Counted from the stretch's first letter, positions 44,035-53,605 are shown. The stretch is DNA of 64,000 nt from JACMJL01 sp963791805 (GCA_963791805.1 CAWBTU010000004.1:930001-994000); one strand, 5' to 3'. Made by a program: numbers and translations. Notes: generated by a model not told the origin, from the sequence alone.

Positions 44035-44062
44035 TTGACACAGGATAATTTTCTGTTATAAT
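44035..44062 (+). promoter_or_regulatory. Sigma-A promoter of tRNA-Gln
   Basis: Consensus TTGACA (44035-44040), 16-base spacer, consensus TATAAT (44057-44062), followed by the tRNA 15 bases later. Confidence 0.9.
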
Positions 44063-44077
44063 AATTATTGTCACTGA

Positions 44078-44154
44078 TGCCCAATAGCCAAATTGGTAAG
44101 GCACCTGCCTCTGACGCAGGCATCGTCTTGGTTCGAGTCCAGGTTGGGCAGCCA
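44078..44154 (+). tRNA. tRNA-Gln (anticodon CTG)
   Basis: Acceptor TGCCCAA/TTGGGCA with the U1-A72 pair typical of bacterial tRNA-Gln, D arm GCC/GGC, anticodon stem CCTGC/GCAGG with loop CTCTGAC (anticodon CTG, reads CAG), T stem CTTGG/CCAGG with TTCGAGT, discriminator G and encoded CCA (44152-44154). Confidence 0.93.
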
Positions 44155-44157
44155 TTA

Positions 44158-44185
44158 CCCTCATGAGTTTTCATGAGGGTTGTTT
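44158..44185 (+). terminator. Intrinsic terminator of tRNA-Gln
   Basis: CCCTCATGA / TCATGAGGG with a GTTT loop, then TTGTTTT, four bases after the CCA end. Confidence 0.93.
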
Positions 44186-44221
44186 TATTGACAACATATT
44201 GTTTTTATTATATAATTCTAA

Positions 44222-44455
44222 ATAAAATGCAGTGAACAGGAGTATTAGTATAAGTATTAACCTATAGAGAGCTGTTGCTTGGTGTGAAACAGTGGTTATA
44301 CAATATGAACTTGCCTGGAAGCATACTTGAAGAAAAGCAAGTACGGATGATCCGTTATCTCATTAAAGTGAGGCTTATGCCTAATTAGAGTGGTACCGCG
44401 GAGTTGTCTTTCGTCTCTTTATAATTAGAGATGTTAGGCTTTTTTTATTTTATAG
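44222..44455 (+). promoter_or_regulatory. T-box leader for leuS
   Basis: Hallmarks in order: AGAGAG bulge, GGTGTGAAAC, specifier region TGAACTTGCCTGG (Leu codon CTT), T-box AGAGTGGTACCGCGG at about 44387-44402, and terminator CGTCTCT/AGAGATG with a T-run. Senses uncharged tRNA-Leu and allows read-through into leuS. Confidence 0.93.
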
Positions 44456-44458
44456 TTA

Positions 44459-44618
44459 AGGCATCTTCAAATAAATAACTAGTCAATATGCTAGTCTATT
44501 TTCATTCATACTTCCTCGACAAAATCCTTAGATAGCACAACTATCTGCGGCTTCTGTCTCATTGTCTGAATGAAAATATCCGTCGCATCTTTGCCTTGTT
44601 ATTTACTTTCAGATGCCT
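44459..44618. repeat. Palindromic repeat family B, copy B1 (160-bp MITE-like)
   Basis: 160 bases, TIRs beginning AGGCATCT and ending AGATGCCT, flanked by TA; an inner perfect-looking hairpin (CTTAGATAG/CTATCTGCG side). The reverse complement matches 59364-59523 at nearly every position. It lies in the leuS leader between T-box terminator and ribosome site. Confidence 0.9.
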
Positions 44619-44647
44619 AAACAAGCTGAAAAAGAGGAGAGATTTAA

Positions 44648-47086
44648 ATGGCAAATTACGGAACTTCAATCGATAGTAAGTGGCAAAAAAAATGGCAGGA
44701 AACTAACCTATATAAATTTGATGAAAATAATCCAGATAAAAAATTATATGTACTTGAGATGTTTTCTTATCCATCAGGAAGCAAACTTCATGCAGGACAT
44801 TGGTTTAATTATGGACCAGTTGACTCCTGGGCAAGAATGAAAAAAATGCAAGGCTACAACGTATTTCAACCCATGGGTTTTGATGCCTTTGGTCTTCCAG
44901 CTGAAAACTATGCAATTAAAACAGGAGTTCATCCAAAGGATTCAACTGAAAAAAATATAGCAACAATGGAAACTCAACTTAAAGCTATGGGTGCTATGTT
45001 TAATTGGGATCATGAAGTTGTTACTTGTTCGCCTGAATACTATAAATGGACACAGTGGCTATTCTTGAAGCTTTACGAAAAAGGCTTAGCCTACAAGAAA
45101 AAAGCCCCAGTAAATTGGTGCCCTAGTTGTAATACTGTACTTGCAAATGAACAGGTTCAAGATGGTACTTGTGAAAGATGCGAAAGTGTTGTAACAAAAA
45201 AAGATCTTTCACAATGGTTCTTAAAAATAACCGATTATTCTGAAGAACTACTTGAAAAACTTGATGGTTTAGATTGGCCTGAAAAAACAAAAGCTATGCA
45301 AAAACATTGGATTGGAAAATCTACTGGAGCAGAGGTAACTTTTAAAGTTGATTCTACTGCTGTAGAATTCCGTGTATTTACAACAAGAGTTGATACACTA
45401 TTTGGAGTGTCCTACGTTGTTTTAGCACCTGAAAATCAATTGGTTGATGAGTTAACTAAGAAAGAATTTAAAGAGGCTGTTGAAGCCTATAAAGACTCCG
45501 CTAAGAAACAAACCGATATTGAGAGGCAATCTATTACAAGAGAAAAAACTGGTGTGTTCACAGGCTCATATGCTATCAATCCAGTGAATGGCAGAAAAGT
45601 TCCTATTTGGGTTGCAGATTATGTATTAAACACCTATGGCACAGGAGCAGTTATGGCTGTTCCAGCTCACGATGATAGAGATTTTGCCTTTGCAACAAAA
45701 TTTAACCTACCAATCGAAAGAGTTATTGCAGGTGGAGATGGTCTTCCCTTCACAGAGCACGGAACTTTAGTTAATAGTGAAGAATTCAATGGTCTTTCTA
45801 CGCTAGATGCTAAAAAAGCAATTGTAGCTAGTTTAGCCTCTAAAGAGCTTGGCTCAGAAAAAATAAATTACAGATTAAGAGATTGGCTTGTTTCAAGACA
45901 AAGATATTGGGGAGCTCCTATTCCAATAGTATACTGCGAGAAATGTGGAGAAGTTGCAGTTCCAGAATCACAACTTCCTGTTACTTTACCTTATGATGTA
46001 GAGTTTTCCCCAAATGGTAAATCACCTCTTGCAACTTCAGAGGAATTTATCCACACGACTTGTCCAAAATGTGGAGGACCAGCGCATAGAGAAGCAGATA
46101 CTCTTGATACTTTCGTTTGTTCTTCTTGGTATTATTTAAGATATGTTGACAGCAAAAATATAGAAAAACCTTTTGACACTGAACTAATAAATAAAATGTT
46201 ACCAGTTGATAAATATGTTGGTGGACCTGAGCATGCCTGCATGCATCTGCTTTATGCTAGATTTATTACAAAGGCACTTAGAGATATGGGTTATTTGAAC
46301 TTTGATGAGCCTTTCCTATCTTTAACACATCAAGGTTTAATTCTTGGACCAGATGGTTTGAAGATGAGTAAATCTAAAAATAATACAATTGCACCAGATG
46401 AGTATATCTCACAATTTGGTTCTGACGTGTTCAGAATGTATCTTATGTTTGGTTTTGGATATACTGACGGTGGAGCATGGAGCGATGACGGAATAAAATC
46501 AATTTCTAAATTTGTTGATAGAATAGAGAGAGCCTTAGATACTGGAAGCGAAAAAATTAATGACTCCTCAAAGCATAAAGAATCAATAGATGCAGAAGAA
46601 AAGGAACTAAATTACTGGAGACATTTTGCAATAAAAGGTGTCAGTGATGATGCGGAGATTCTTCAATTTAATACTGCAATAGCAAGAATGATGGAATTCA
46701 CTAATGCGCTTTTAAAATATAACAATACTGAAATAATTAATCCTTTGTTTCTAAAGGAAACTATTATGGACTACCTAAAACTTTTAGCGCCCTTTGCTCC
46801 ACATTTATCCGAAGAGCAATGGAACTTATTTGGATTGCCTTACTCAATCTTTAATGAAAATTGGCCAAAATTTGACCCTTCAGCTCTTATTAAAGATAAT
46901 GTTGAAATCGCTATCCAAGTGAATGGAAAAATAAAAGCAAGAATCGATGTTCCTTCTGACTTAAAGGAAGATGGAATCAAAGAAGCTTCCTTAAACAATG
47001 AAGATGTTAAAAAAGCTATAGATGGAAAATCTATAGTTAAGGTAATTGTAATTAAAGGCAGACTAGTTAATATAGTAGTAAAATAA
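44648..47086 (+). CDS. leuS: Leucyl-tRNA synthetase
   Basis: 812 residues. Class I signatures HAGH (48-51) and KMSKS (in GPDGLKMSKSKNN). A CPSC/CERC zinc-binding pair follows the connective peptide region near 160-180; the CP1 editing domain (VFTTRVDTLFG, TGAVMAVPAHDDRDF) and the C-terminal anticodon-binding domain are complete. AGAGGAG precedes the ATG. Regulated by the T-box leader; the palindromic repeat B1 now separates leader and gene. Confidence 0.97.
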   Translation: MANYGTSIDSKWQKKWQETNLYKFDENNPDKKLYVLEMFSYPSGSKLHAGHWFNYGPVDSWARMKKMQGYNVFQPMGFDAFGLPAENYAIKTGVHPKDSTEKNIATMETQLKAMGAMFNWDHEVVTCSPEYYKWTQWLFLKLYEKGLAYKKKAPVNWCPSCNTVLANEQVQDGTCERCESVVTKKDLSQWFLKITDYSEELLEKLDGLDWPEKTKAMQKHWIGKSTGAEVTFKVDSTAVEFRVFTTRVDTLFGVSYVVLAPENQLVDELTKKEFKEAVEAYKDSAKKQTDIERQSITREKTGVFTGSYAINPVNGRKVPIWVADYVLNTYGTGAVMAVPAHDDRDFAFATKFNLPIERVIAGGDGLPFTEHGTLVNSEEFNGLSTLDAKKAIVASLASKELGSEKINYRLRDWLVSRQRYWGAPIPIVYCEKCGEVAVPESQLPVTLPYDVEFSPNGKSPLATSEEFIHTTCPKCGGPAHREADTLDTFVCSSWYYLRYVDSKNIEKPFDTELINKMLPVDKYVGGPEHACMHLLYARFITKALRDMGYLNFDEPFLSLTHQGLILGPDGLKMSKSKNNTIAPDEYISQFGSDVFRMYLMFGFGYTDGGAWSDDGIKSISKFVDRIERALDTGSEKINDSSKHKESIDAEEKELNYWRHFAIKGVSDDAEILQFNTAIARMMEFTNALLKYNNTEIINPLFLKETIMDYLKLLAPFAPHLSEEQWNLFGLPYSIFNENWPKFDPSALIKDNVEIAIQVNGKIKARIDVPSDLKEDGIKEASLNNEDVKKAIDGKSIVKVIVIKGRLVNIVVK

Positions 47087-47087
47087 A

Positions 47088-47137
47088 AAAATAGCAAAAG
47101 TAAGGTTTCTAACGAATTCCTTCCTTTTGCTATTTTT
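47088..47137. terminator. Bidirectional terminator between leuS and the alarmone synthetase gene
   Basis: AATAGCAAAAG plus AAGG pairs with CCTT plus CTTTTGCTATT; A-run on one side, T-run on the other; serves both convergent genes. Confidence 0.85.
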
Positions 47138-47927
47138 ATGCCCTTAATCTCTCTAAACTTTTTTTTGTTGCTTGTAAAAGTTCATTTAGCTCAAAAATAT
47201 CACTTTTTTCAATTAAATTATTAAGTTGTATTCTAAACCTTGTAGCTTCAGCATTTCTATCTATAGAGGATAGAGTTAAAATATTGTTCATTATATCTGA
47301 AACTAAGCTTGATTTTACTTCGAACAACTTTTGTGCATCTTTAATTTCATCTTTAATTTCTAGCATTTGTTGGTCTAGTTGAAAAGCTGCATCTGCTGCT
47401 GCTTTCAGCTTATACTTAATTTCTTCAGGAATATCATGCTTATACTTATAATTTAAAGAATGTTCTACAGTGGCCCAAAAATTCATGGCAAGGGTTCTAA
47501 TCTGGAACTCAGCTAAAATTTCTACTTGACCTTCTGCCATATTAACTGGATATTTAATTATCATGTGGTAGCTTCGATAGCCACTTTCTTTTACATCAGT
47601 AACATAATCTTTTTCATAGATTATTTCCATATCCTTTCGATTCCTAATTAAGTAAACTACTCTTTCAATATCATCAACAAACTGGCACATTATCCTAATA
47701 CCAGCTATATCTTCCATTTCATATTCTATCCTATCTAAAGGAATATTAAATTTATTTGCCTTTTCAAGCATACTAGAAATTTCTTTTACTCTTCCAGTAA
47801 CAAATTCTATAGGTGAATAATCATTTTCTCGTCTATATTCTCTTCTCACGCTTCTAAATTTTACTTTTAACTCTTCAACGGCCTGTTCGTATGGTATAAG
47901 AAAAGTTTTCCATTCCTTTATTGGCAT
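47136..47927 (-). CDS. Small alarmone synthetase, RelQ/YjbM-like GTP pyrophosphokinase
   Basis: 263 residues from ATG 47927 (AGAGGTG seven bases upstream). RelA/SpoT synthetase motifs: FVTGRVKEISS, MEDIAGIRIMC, SGYRSYHMI, EFQIRTLAMNFWATVEHSLNY. No HD hydrolase, TGS or ACT domain, so a single-domain (p)ppGpp synthetase. Predicted to transfer pyrophosphate from ATP to GDP/GTP in the stringent response. RelQ and RelP cannot be separated confidently from sequence alone; RelQ is nearer in length. Confidence 0.9.
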   Translation of the reverse strand: MPIKEWKTFLIPYEQAVEELKVKFRSVRREYRRENDYSPIEFVTGRVKEISSMLEKANKFNIPLDRIEYEMEDIAGIRIMCQFVDDIERVVYLIRNRKDMEIIYEKDYVTDVKESGYRSYHMIIKYPVNMAEGQVEILAEFQIRTLAMNFWATVEHSLNYKYKHDIPEEIKYKLKAAADAAFQLDQQMLEIKDEIKDAQKLFEVKSSLVSDIMNNILTLSSIDRNAEATRFRIQLNNLIEKSDIFELNELLQATKKSLERLRA

Positions 47928-48039
47928 ATAATTCACCTCTCATATTAAAATAAAAAAATAATTCTGATAATACAATACCACTTTCTAGATTTTTTTGCTA
48001 TAATTAATTGTATTCTTATACTTAACGGGAGATGATATT

Positions 48040-48921
48040 ATGGATAAAAATATATTTTCAGGTTTAGAGGGTTTAGGTATTGATACCCCAGATGATATAA
48101 ACTTATTTAAAAAAACTGAAGAAAATCAAGAAGCAACAGAACTAGAAAAAGTTGTAGAAGTTAGTGAGGACCGTCAAAAAATTCATTTGTATGATAAAGA
48201 GGTAAAATGTCCAGTTTGTGATGCAACATTTAAAGCTAAAATGGTTAAGAGCGCATCACCAAGAATAAGTAAAAAAGACAGTGATTTTTATAATAAATAT
48301 GATGTAATAAACCCATATTTTTATGATGTGTGGGTATGTAATTGCTGTGGCTATGCAAGCATGAAAGTTGATTTTTTAAAGATAAAAGAACATCAAAAGG
48401 ACTTAGTTAGAAACAAGATTTCTACAAAATGGCAAGGTAAAGCTTACCCTGATATTTATGATGTAAATACTGCTGTGGAAAGATATAAATTTGCATTATA
48501 TAATTCTGCTATTATTGAAGCAAGTTCAAGCAGAAAAGCAATGAATTGCTTAAAGATTGCATGGATGTATAGAATTCTTGAAGATTCTACTAACGAAACT
48601 TATTTCATTCAACAAGCCTTGGAAGGTTTTAACGACGCATTTATCAATGAATCTACACCATTGTATGGCATGGACCACGGTACTTTAATGTACTTAATTG
48701 GGGAACTTTATAGACGGGTTGGTGAAATAGATAATGCTAATTTATGGTTTAGCAAACTTATAACATCAACCAATGTTGATCAGAAAATCAAAGAAATGGC
48801 TAGAAATCAACGGGATTTAATAAAAGAAATGGAAGCTGAGGAAAAAAAGCAATCTAATTCAAATGATGATGAAGAAACTAAGACTTCCAAAAAAGGATTT
48901 TTCTCTAAATTATTTAAATAA
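48040..48921 (+). CDS. DUF2225 domain protein with zinc-ribbon
   Basis: 293 residues. CPVC (57-60) and CNCCG (100-104) form a putative zinc ribbon; the rest is helical with TPR-like repeats (AMNCLKIAWMYRILED, YLIGELYRRVGEIDNANLWF) and a charged C-terminus. DUF2225 genes are widespread in Clostridia without a known function. Promoter: TATAAT near 47999-48005; ribosome site GGGAG. Convergent with the metallophosphoesterase gene. Confidence 0.9.
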   Translation: MDKNIFSGLEGLGIDTPDDINLFKKTEENQEATELEKVVEVSEDRQKIHLYDKEVKCPVCDATFKAKMVKSASPRISKKDSDFYNKYDVINPYFYDVWVCNCCGYASMKVDFLKIKEHQKDLVRNKISTKWQGKAYPDIYDVNTAVERYKFALYNSAIIEASSSRKAMNCLKIAWMYRILEDSTNETYFIQQALEGFNDAFINESTPLYGMDHGTLMYLIGELYRRVGEIDNANLWFSKLITSTNVDQKIKEMARNQRDLIKEMEAEEKKQSNSNDDEETKTSKKGFFSKLFK

Positions 48922-48923
48922 TT

Positions 48924-48956
48924 AAAAACAGTAAAGATTTTGTCTTTACTGTTTTT
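48924..48956. terminator. Bidirectional terminator
   Basis: AAAAACAGTAAAGA / TCTTTACTGTTTTT perfect 14-bp stem with a 5-base loop between two convergent genes; the right end overlaps the opposing stop codon. Confidence 0.93.
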
Positions 48957-49647
48957 AATCTTCATGGATTAATATTGGTCTAAAGTCTAAAAAGTCACAG
49001 GAAGTTAGTATATACTCTACTCCCTCTATGGTGGAATTTTGAAATTGAGTTGGAGGAACTCCGTGTAAATGTCCATATAATACTTTTTCCACATTATACT
49101 CATTAATAATATCCACAAACCCTGAATCTTGAAATTTATCGGTAATGGGAGGATAATGAAGCATTGTTAAGAATTTTTTGTATCCTTTTACTTTTCCTGC
49201 TTCAAGGGATAATTTTAATCTTATTAACTCCCTACTATATATCTTCTCATCCTTTTTTTCAAAAGCTTCTGACGAAGGACAAACCCATCCTCGAGTTCCG
49301 CATATAGCATAATCCTTATAATTAAAATAATTATTTTGAATAAAATGCATATCTTCATACATAGTATTTAATTTTTTTATACTATTCCACCAGTAGTCAT
49401 GATTACCCTTAATTAAGATTTTTTCACCTGGAAGCTCATGTATCCAATCTAAATCTTTAATTCCTTCTTCCATTTTCATGGACCAAGATATATCTCCGGC
49501 AATTAAAACTGTGTCCTCTGGTCTCACTACTTCAATCCAATTGTTTTTAATTTTCTCCTCATGCTTATACCAGCATTCACCAAATACATCCATTGGTTTG
49601 TCACCACTTAAAGCAAGATGCAAATCAGATATCGCAAATAGCGCCAC
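48955..49647 (-). CDS. Calcineurin-like metallophosphoesterase
   Basis: 230 residues. Metal-binding motifs in order: D8 and H10 (ISDLHLAL), GDISW, GNHDYWW, H in MLHYPP, and GHLHG near 195. The GNHDYWW form is typical of a clostridial subgroup of predicted phosphohydrolases; the substrate is unknown. The ATG lies a few bases past the stop of the FlhB-like gene, so the two are probably co-transcribed with the upstream YlqG-like gene. Confidence 0.9.
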   Translation of the reverse strand: MALFAISDLHLALSGDKPMDVFGECWYKHEEKIKNNWIEVVRPEDTVLIAGDISWSMKMEEGIKDLDWIHELPGEKILIKGNHDYWWNSIKKLNTMYEDMHFIQNNYFNYKDYAICGTRGWVCPSSEAFEKKDEKIYSRELIRLKLSLEAGKVKGYKKFLTMLHYPPITDKFQDSGFVDIINEYNVEKVLYGHLHGVPPTQFQNSTIEGVEYILTSCDFLDFRPILIHED

Positions 49648-49651
49648 ATCT

Positions 49652-49918
49652 TCACCTTCTATCTATTTTTTTATCTACACCCATAACAAATGCTATTACT
49701 TCTGCAACAGCAGTGTATAATTCTTCTGGAACAGCTTCTCCCACACCTACATTATTTAATAAATTTGCAAGTTCTTCATTGTATACTATTGGTACATCAT
49801 TTTCTTTTGCTTTTTCGATTATTCTGTCAGCAACCAAACCTATACCTGCTGCAGTGACAATAGGCGCATCATATTTGTCATCATATTTTAAAGCTGCTGC
49901 CTTATTTTGCCTCTTCAT
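49652..49918 (-). CDS. FlhB C-terminal-like export-switch protein (YlqH type)
   Basis: 88 residues from ATG 49918 (AAGGA nine bases upstream). Matches the cytosolic domain of FlhB/YscU (AAALKYDDKYDAPIVTAAG, RIIEKAKENDVPIVYNEELA), with DAPIV where FlhB has the self-cleaving NPTH, so no autoproteolysis is expected. No membrane domain. Adjacent YlqG-like gene gives the same pair as ylqG/ylqH in Bacillus subtilis. Role unknown; not a flagellar locus here. Confidence 0.88.
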   Translation of the reverse strand: MKRQNKAAALKYDDKYDAPIVTAAGIGLVADRIIEKAKENDVPIVYNEELANLLNNVGVGEAVPEELYTAVAEVIAFVMGVDKKIDRR

Positions 49919-49938
49919 TTTCACACATCCTTGCATTT

Positions 49939-52182
49939 TTATACTATAGTGTTTATGCTACCAATTGTATTATCTTGAAAGAATTCTCTTGTACTTACAA
50001 TATTTGCATCATCTTTTCTTTTTTCAACTTTTATAACAACATTATAGTTGAGCTCTTCTAAGGTATTATATAGTCTATGATTTTCATTTTCTAATACCTT
50101 AACCCAATTATCATTGCATTTCAAGTCAATATTCAGGTTTCTTTCTTGTACCTTAATAAATGCATCCACTTTACCCATATTGATTGTTTTTACACTTATA
50201 AGCATTTTAACATTTTTGGAATCAATTTTCTTGCCTTTTTTTCTTTCATCCTTGATTAGCAATTTACATTCGTATTGATTTTGACTTATATTTAAAGGAA
50301 CGTCCATAAAATAGTATTGATTGCTTATAGAATTAAATACTTTTATATCATTAATATTATTTTTTATTAATGACCAATCTCCTTGCTTTATGTTTTTTAT
50401 TATGTCCTTCATCATATCAGTTTTCTGAGCTATTTCATTTTTAATATTTTCTGAAAGTTGACTGTTCTTAATTGACTCCTTGCTCTTCACTAGGTTATCA
50501 CTTTTCAAAATATCCTTAATTAATTCTTTCATTTCTGGTAAATCTTCTTTTATATTTTGAGAAAAAGCTTTTGCTTCTGAATTTTCTTTATATACTTCAG
50601 GATCAGCATTAAATCTATTTACAATTTCTTTTATGGGTTCCTTTTTTACTATATTTAGTAATTCTCTTATATTTTTAGCTACTTCTTTACCATATTCACT
50701 GTCTAATTCTATTCCCTTTTTTTCTATAAATTTATTTATTAGTAATTCTTGTTTATTATTATCCGGAAGTATTTTTTCCTTTAAATCTATTATTGTTTTT
50801 ACAAGGCTTACATTTTCTTTAGATAATTGAATACCATTATCCATAATACTTTTTACTATTTTAAATTCTTCTCCACCTTTTGAAGTTATGTCCTTTAATC
50901 CTTTAATCAAATTGAAATCACTATTTTTTTGATTATCCTTTTCAATATCATGATTTATAAGTTGACTATTAGTTATATTGTTACTTTTTTCATTCCTATT
51001 TTCAACCTCATTATTACTTGACTGGTTATTATTAAAATTAATACTTTTGGGGATATCTTTCTCAATCTCATCTCTATTTGTTTGATTATTATTAACGTAA
51101 TTATTTTTTTCACTATCCTTTTCAATCTCATTGGTCATTGATTGACTACTAATTGAATTGTTACTCTTTTCATTGCTTTTACTTAATTCATTGCTTTTTA
51201 CATCATCGCTACTATTCTCAAAGCTCTCTATTTGAAAGTTTTCCAAATCTATATTGTTATTATTTCCAATATTGTTTTTTTTGCTTGGTGATTGTATGTT
51301 TTCTTCACTGTTATTAATATTTTCACTTTTACCTTCAGCACTAACTATTAAACTTTTTTTCTCCTCGCTATTATCTAAGCTTTTATCTAGGCTTTTATTA
51401 TTAAAAATATCAACTAATTCTAAAATATTTTTTTTGTCGTTTAAATCCACGCCTTTGTTTAAAACTGGTGCTCTTTCAGTATTTTCATTACTAACTAACT
51501 CATTATATAGAGCCATATCTCCTTTGAATATTTTATTGAAGCTTTTTAGGTTAGGCTCAGTCAGCTCTAGTCCATTTTCTTTAAGCGTTAATATATCTTC
51601 AAGTGATGCTTGCTTAAGTTCTTCAAAAAATCCCTTTAGTGTTTGACTTACTTGTTTTCCTTCTTCACTATTTGAATCAATTCCCTTGCTTTGCAAATAT
51701 TTCTCAATAAAAACATCTTGTTCTTGATCATTAGAATACATCTTTTCTTTAAAATCCATTATAGTTTTTATAAAAGAAATGTTCTCCTTTGTTAATGGAA
51801 TATCATGCTGCACCATACTCTTAAACATTTCAATGTCCTTTTTAGTACTACCTAAATTTTGTTGTTTTAAAATTGTCTCTATGGATTTTTCTTCAATACT
51901 ATTTCCATCCATCTCAGCAGGAACAATAATAACTTGAAGTTTGCCTTCCTCATATCCTACTACTTTAAATTTAATAAGTCCTTCAGGGGTCTCTTCTATA
52001 GGAGATTTAGTAGTAGCGGAGAATTGCCATCCATCAAGCGTCTTTAATAAAAATTCGTTGCCTGGCTTTACTACATTGACAACTCTTGCTTGAAAAACCT
52101 CTCCAACCTCAAAAGATAGTTTGCTCGTAACCTTTTTAGTTTCAACGGCTTTCAAATTACTAATATTACTTATTTCTGGCAT
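49939..52182 (-). CDS. FliK-like/YlqG-like large repetitive protein
   Basis: 747 residues. The N-terminal ~100 residues and C-terminal ~130 residues are well ordered; the C-terminal part (GKVDAFIKVQERNLNIDLKC, LYNTLEELNYNV) resembles the hook-length control domain of FliK. Two homologous segments (around 120-180 and 450-510: ENISFIKTIMDFKEK and ENVSLVKTIIDLKEK) flank a very Asn/Ser/Glu-rich region with degenerate EIEKD/NNQ repeats. GAGGTGA precedes the ATG. With the FlhB-like gene it forms the YlqG/YlqH-like pair. Confidence 0.8.
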   Translation of the reverse strand: MPEISNISNLKAVETKKVTSKLSFEVGEVFQARVVNVVKPGNEFLLKTLDGWQFSATTKSPIEETPEGLIKFKVVGYEEGKLQVIIVPAEMDGNSIEEKSIETILKQQNLGSTKKDIEMFKSMVQHDIPLTKENISFIKTIMDFKEKMYSNDQEQDVFIEKYLQSKGIDSNSEEGKQVSQTLKGFFEELKQASLEDILTLKENGLELTEPNLKSFNKIFKGDMALYNELVSNENTERAPVLNKGVDLNDKKNILELVDIFNNKSLDKSLDNSEEKKSLIVSAEGKSENINNSEENIQSPSKKNNIGNNNNIDLENFQIESFENSSDDVKSNELSKSNEKSNNSISSQSMTNEIEKDSEKNNYVNNNQTNRDEIEKDIPKSINFNNNQSSNNEVENRNEKSNNITNSQLINHDIEKDNQKNSDFNLIKGLKDITSKGGEEFKIVKSIMDNGIQLSKENVSLVKTIIDLKEKILPDNNKQELLINKFIEKKGIELDSEYGKEVAKNIRELLNIVKKEPIKEIVNRFNADPEVYKENSEAKAFSQNIKEDLPEMKELIKDILKSDNLVKSKESIKNSQLSENIKNEIAQKTDMMKDIIKNIKQGDWSLIKNNINDIKVFNSISNQYYFMDVPLNISQNQYECKLLIKDERKKGKKIDSKNVKMLISVKTINMGKVDAFIKVQERNLNIDLKCNDNWVKVLENENHRLYNTLEELNYNVVIKVEKRKDDANIVSTREFFQDNTIGSINTIV

Positions 52183-52235
52183 GCTATCACCTCGAGTTAA
52201 AAATTTTCATATAACTTATTATCGTAAGCTATATG

Positions 52236-52270
52236 AAAAAATTAACCTATTGAAATAAATCAATAGGTTA
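52236..52270 (-). terminator. Intrinsic terminator of tyrS
   Basis: TAACCTATTG (52243-52252) / CAATAGGTTA (52261-52270), 8-base loop, T tract on the minus strand. Confidence 0.92.
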
Positions 52271-52275
52271 GTTTT

Positions 52276-53496
52276 TTATTCAACTACTACTTTATAGTAA
52301 TTTTTCTTACCTTTTTTTATAAGCAAATCCCCAGTTTTAAAATCATCTTCCTTTAACAGAGTATTAATATCTGTAATTTTAATCTCATTAATAGTAATTC
52401 CACCCTGCTGAATCAATCTTCTTCCTTCAGCTTTAGATGGAGCAATTTTTGTATAGAATAGAACATCTAACACTGGTGAGTTAATCATATCTTTAGTAAT
52501 AATTACTGTAGGTACATTGCTCATATCACATCCACCACCAAACAATGCTTCAGCAGCATTTTTTGCCTTAGTAGCTTCTTCTTCTCCATGAATTAACTTT
52601 GTTACTTCATATGCAAGTACAGTTTTTGCTTCATTTATTTTTTCATCCTTTAATGCTCCAAGTCTTCTTACTTCATCCATTGGAACAAATGTCAAAAGGG
52701 CTAAACATCTCTCTACATCTGCATCATTTACATTTCTCCAATATTGATAGAAATCATATGGTGAGGTTTTGCTTGCATCTAGCCAAATTGCTCCACCTTC
52801 AGTTTTACCCATTTTCTTACCTTCACTAGTAGTTAGAAGGGTAAAAGTCATTCCATATGCAGCTTTTTCTTCTTCTCTTCTAATTAAATCAGCGCCTGCT
52901 AGAATATTTGACCACTGGTCATCCCCGCCTAATTGTATAACGCAGCCATGTTGTCTATATAATTCTAGAAAATCATATGCTTGCATTAACATATAGTTAA
53001 ATTCAAGGAAAGAAAGACCCTTTTCCAATCTTTGTTTGAAACATTCAGCACTAAGCATTCTATTTACAGAAAAATGAATTCCAATTTCTCTAATAAAGTT
53101 TACATAGTTAAGCTGTAATAACCAATCTGCATTATTAGTCATAATTGCTTTTCCTTCAGAGAAATCAATAAATCTTGACATTTGCTCTTTAAAGCAATTA
53201 GAATTATGCTCTATTTCCTCCATTGTAAGCATTTTTCTCATATCAGATTTGCCTGTTGGATCCCCAATTACTGCAGTACCTCCTCCAATTAGTGCAATTG
53301 GCCTATGACCAGCTCTTTGCATATGCGCCATAACCATTAACTGGAGAAAATGACCAACATGCAGGCTTTCAGCCGTAGGATCAAATCCTATGTAAAAAGT
53401 AACTTTCTCTTTTTCAAACAATTCTTTTATTTCTTTTTCATGTGTAAGTTGTTTAATATACCCTCTTTCATTCAATATATCGTAAACATTATTCAT
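52276..53496 (-). CDS. tyrS: Tyrosyl-tRNA synthetase
   Basis: 406 residues. Class I HIGH-type motif HVGH (46-49, in SLHVGHFLQ), KMSKS equivalent KMGKTEG, ligand loop GGDDQWSNI, and the C-terminal S4 RNA-binding domain (SKAEGRRLIQQGGITIN). AGGAGG precedes the ATG. No T-box motif is seen in the ~170-base leader, unlike leuS. Confidence 0.97.
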   Translation of the reverse strand: MNNVYDILNERGYIKQLTHEKEIKELFEKEKVTFYIGFDPTAESLHVGHFLQLMVMAHMQRAGHRPIALIGGGTAVIGDPTGKSDMRKMLTMEEIEHNSNCFKEQMSRFIDFSEGKAIMTNNADWLLQLNYVNFIREIGIHFSVNRMLSAECFKQRLEKGLSFLEFNYMLMQAYDFLELYRQHGCVIQLGGDDQWSNILAGADLIRREEEKAAYGMTFTLLTTSEGKKMGKTEGGAIWLDASKTSPYDFYQYWRNVNDADVERCLALLTFVPMDEVRRLGALKDEKINEAKTVLAYEVTKLIHGEEEATKAKNAAEALFGGGCDMSNVPTVIITKDMINSPVLDVLFYTKIAPSKAEGRRLIQQGGITINEIKITDINTLLKEDDFKTGDLLIKKGKKNYYKVVVE

Positions 53497-53605
53497 GATA
53501 ATACCTCCTAAGTAAGACGTTATACTTTTTAGTATATAAATAAATCAGCCATTTATCAACATATAATTGCGCAGAAATTCTACTTAATGCTAAAGCAACA
53601 ATTAT

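Noticed and set aside
43967..44164. Minus-strand open frame over the tRNA
   Set aside because: It covers tRNA-Gln and its promoter; random frame.
44613..44840. Plus-strand frame starting before leuS
   Set aside because: Overlaps leuS in another frame and begins inside the end of repeat B1; leuS is certain.
49652..49918. Type III secretion locus
   Set aside because: Only a soluble FlhB-C-like protein is present; no export gate genes nearby.
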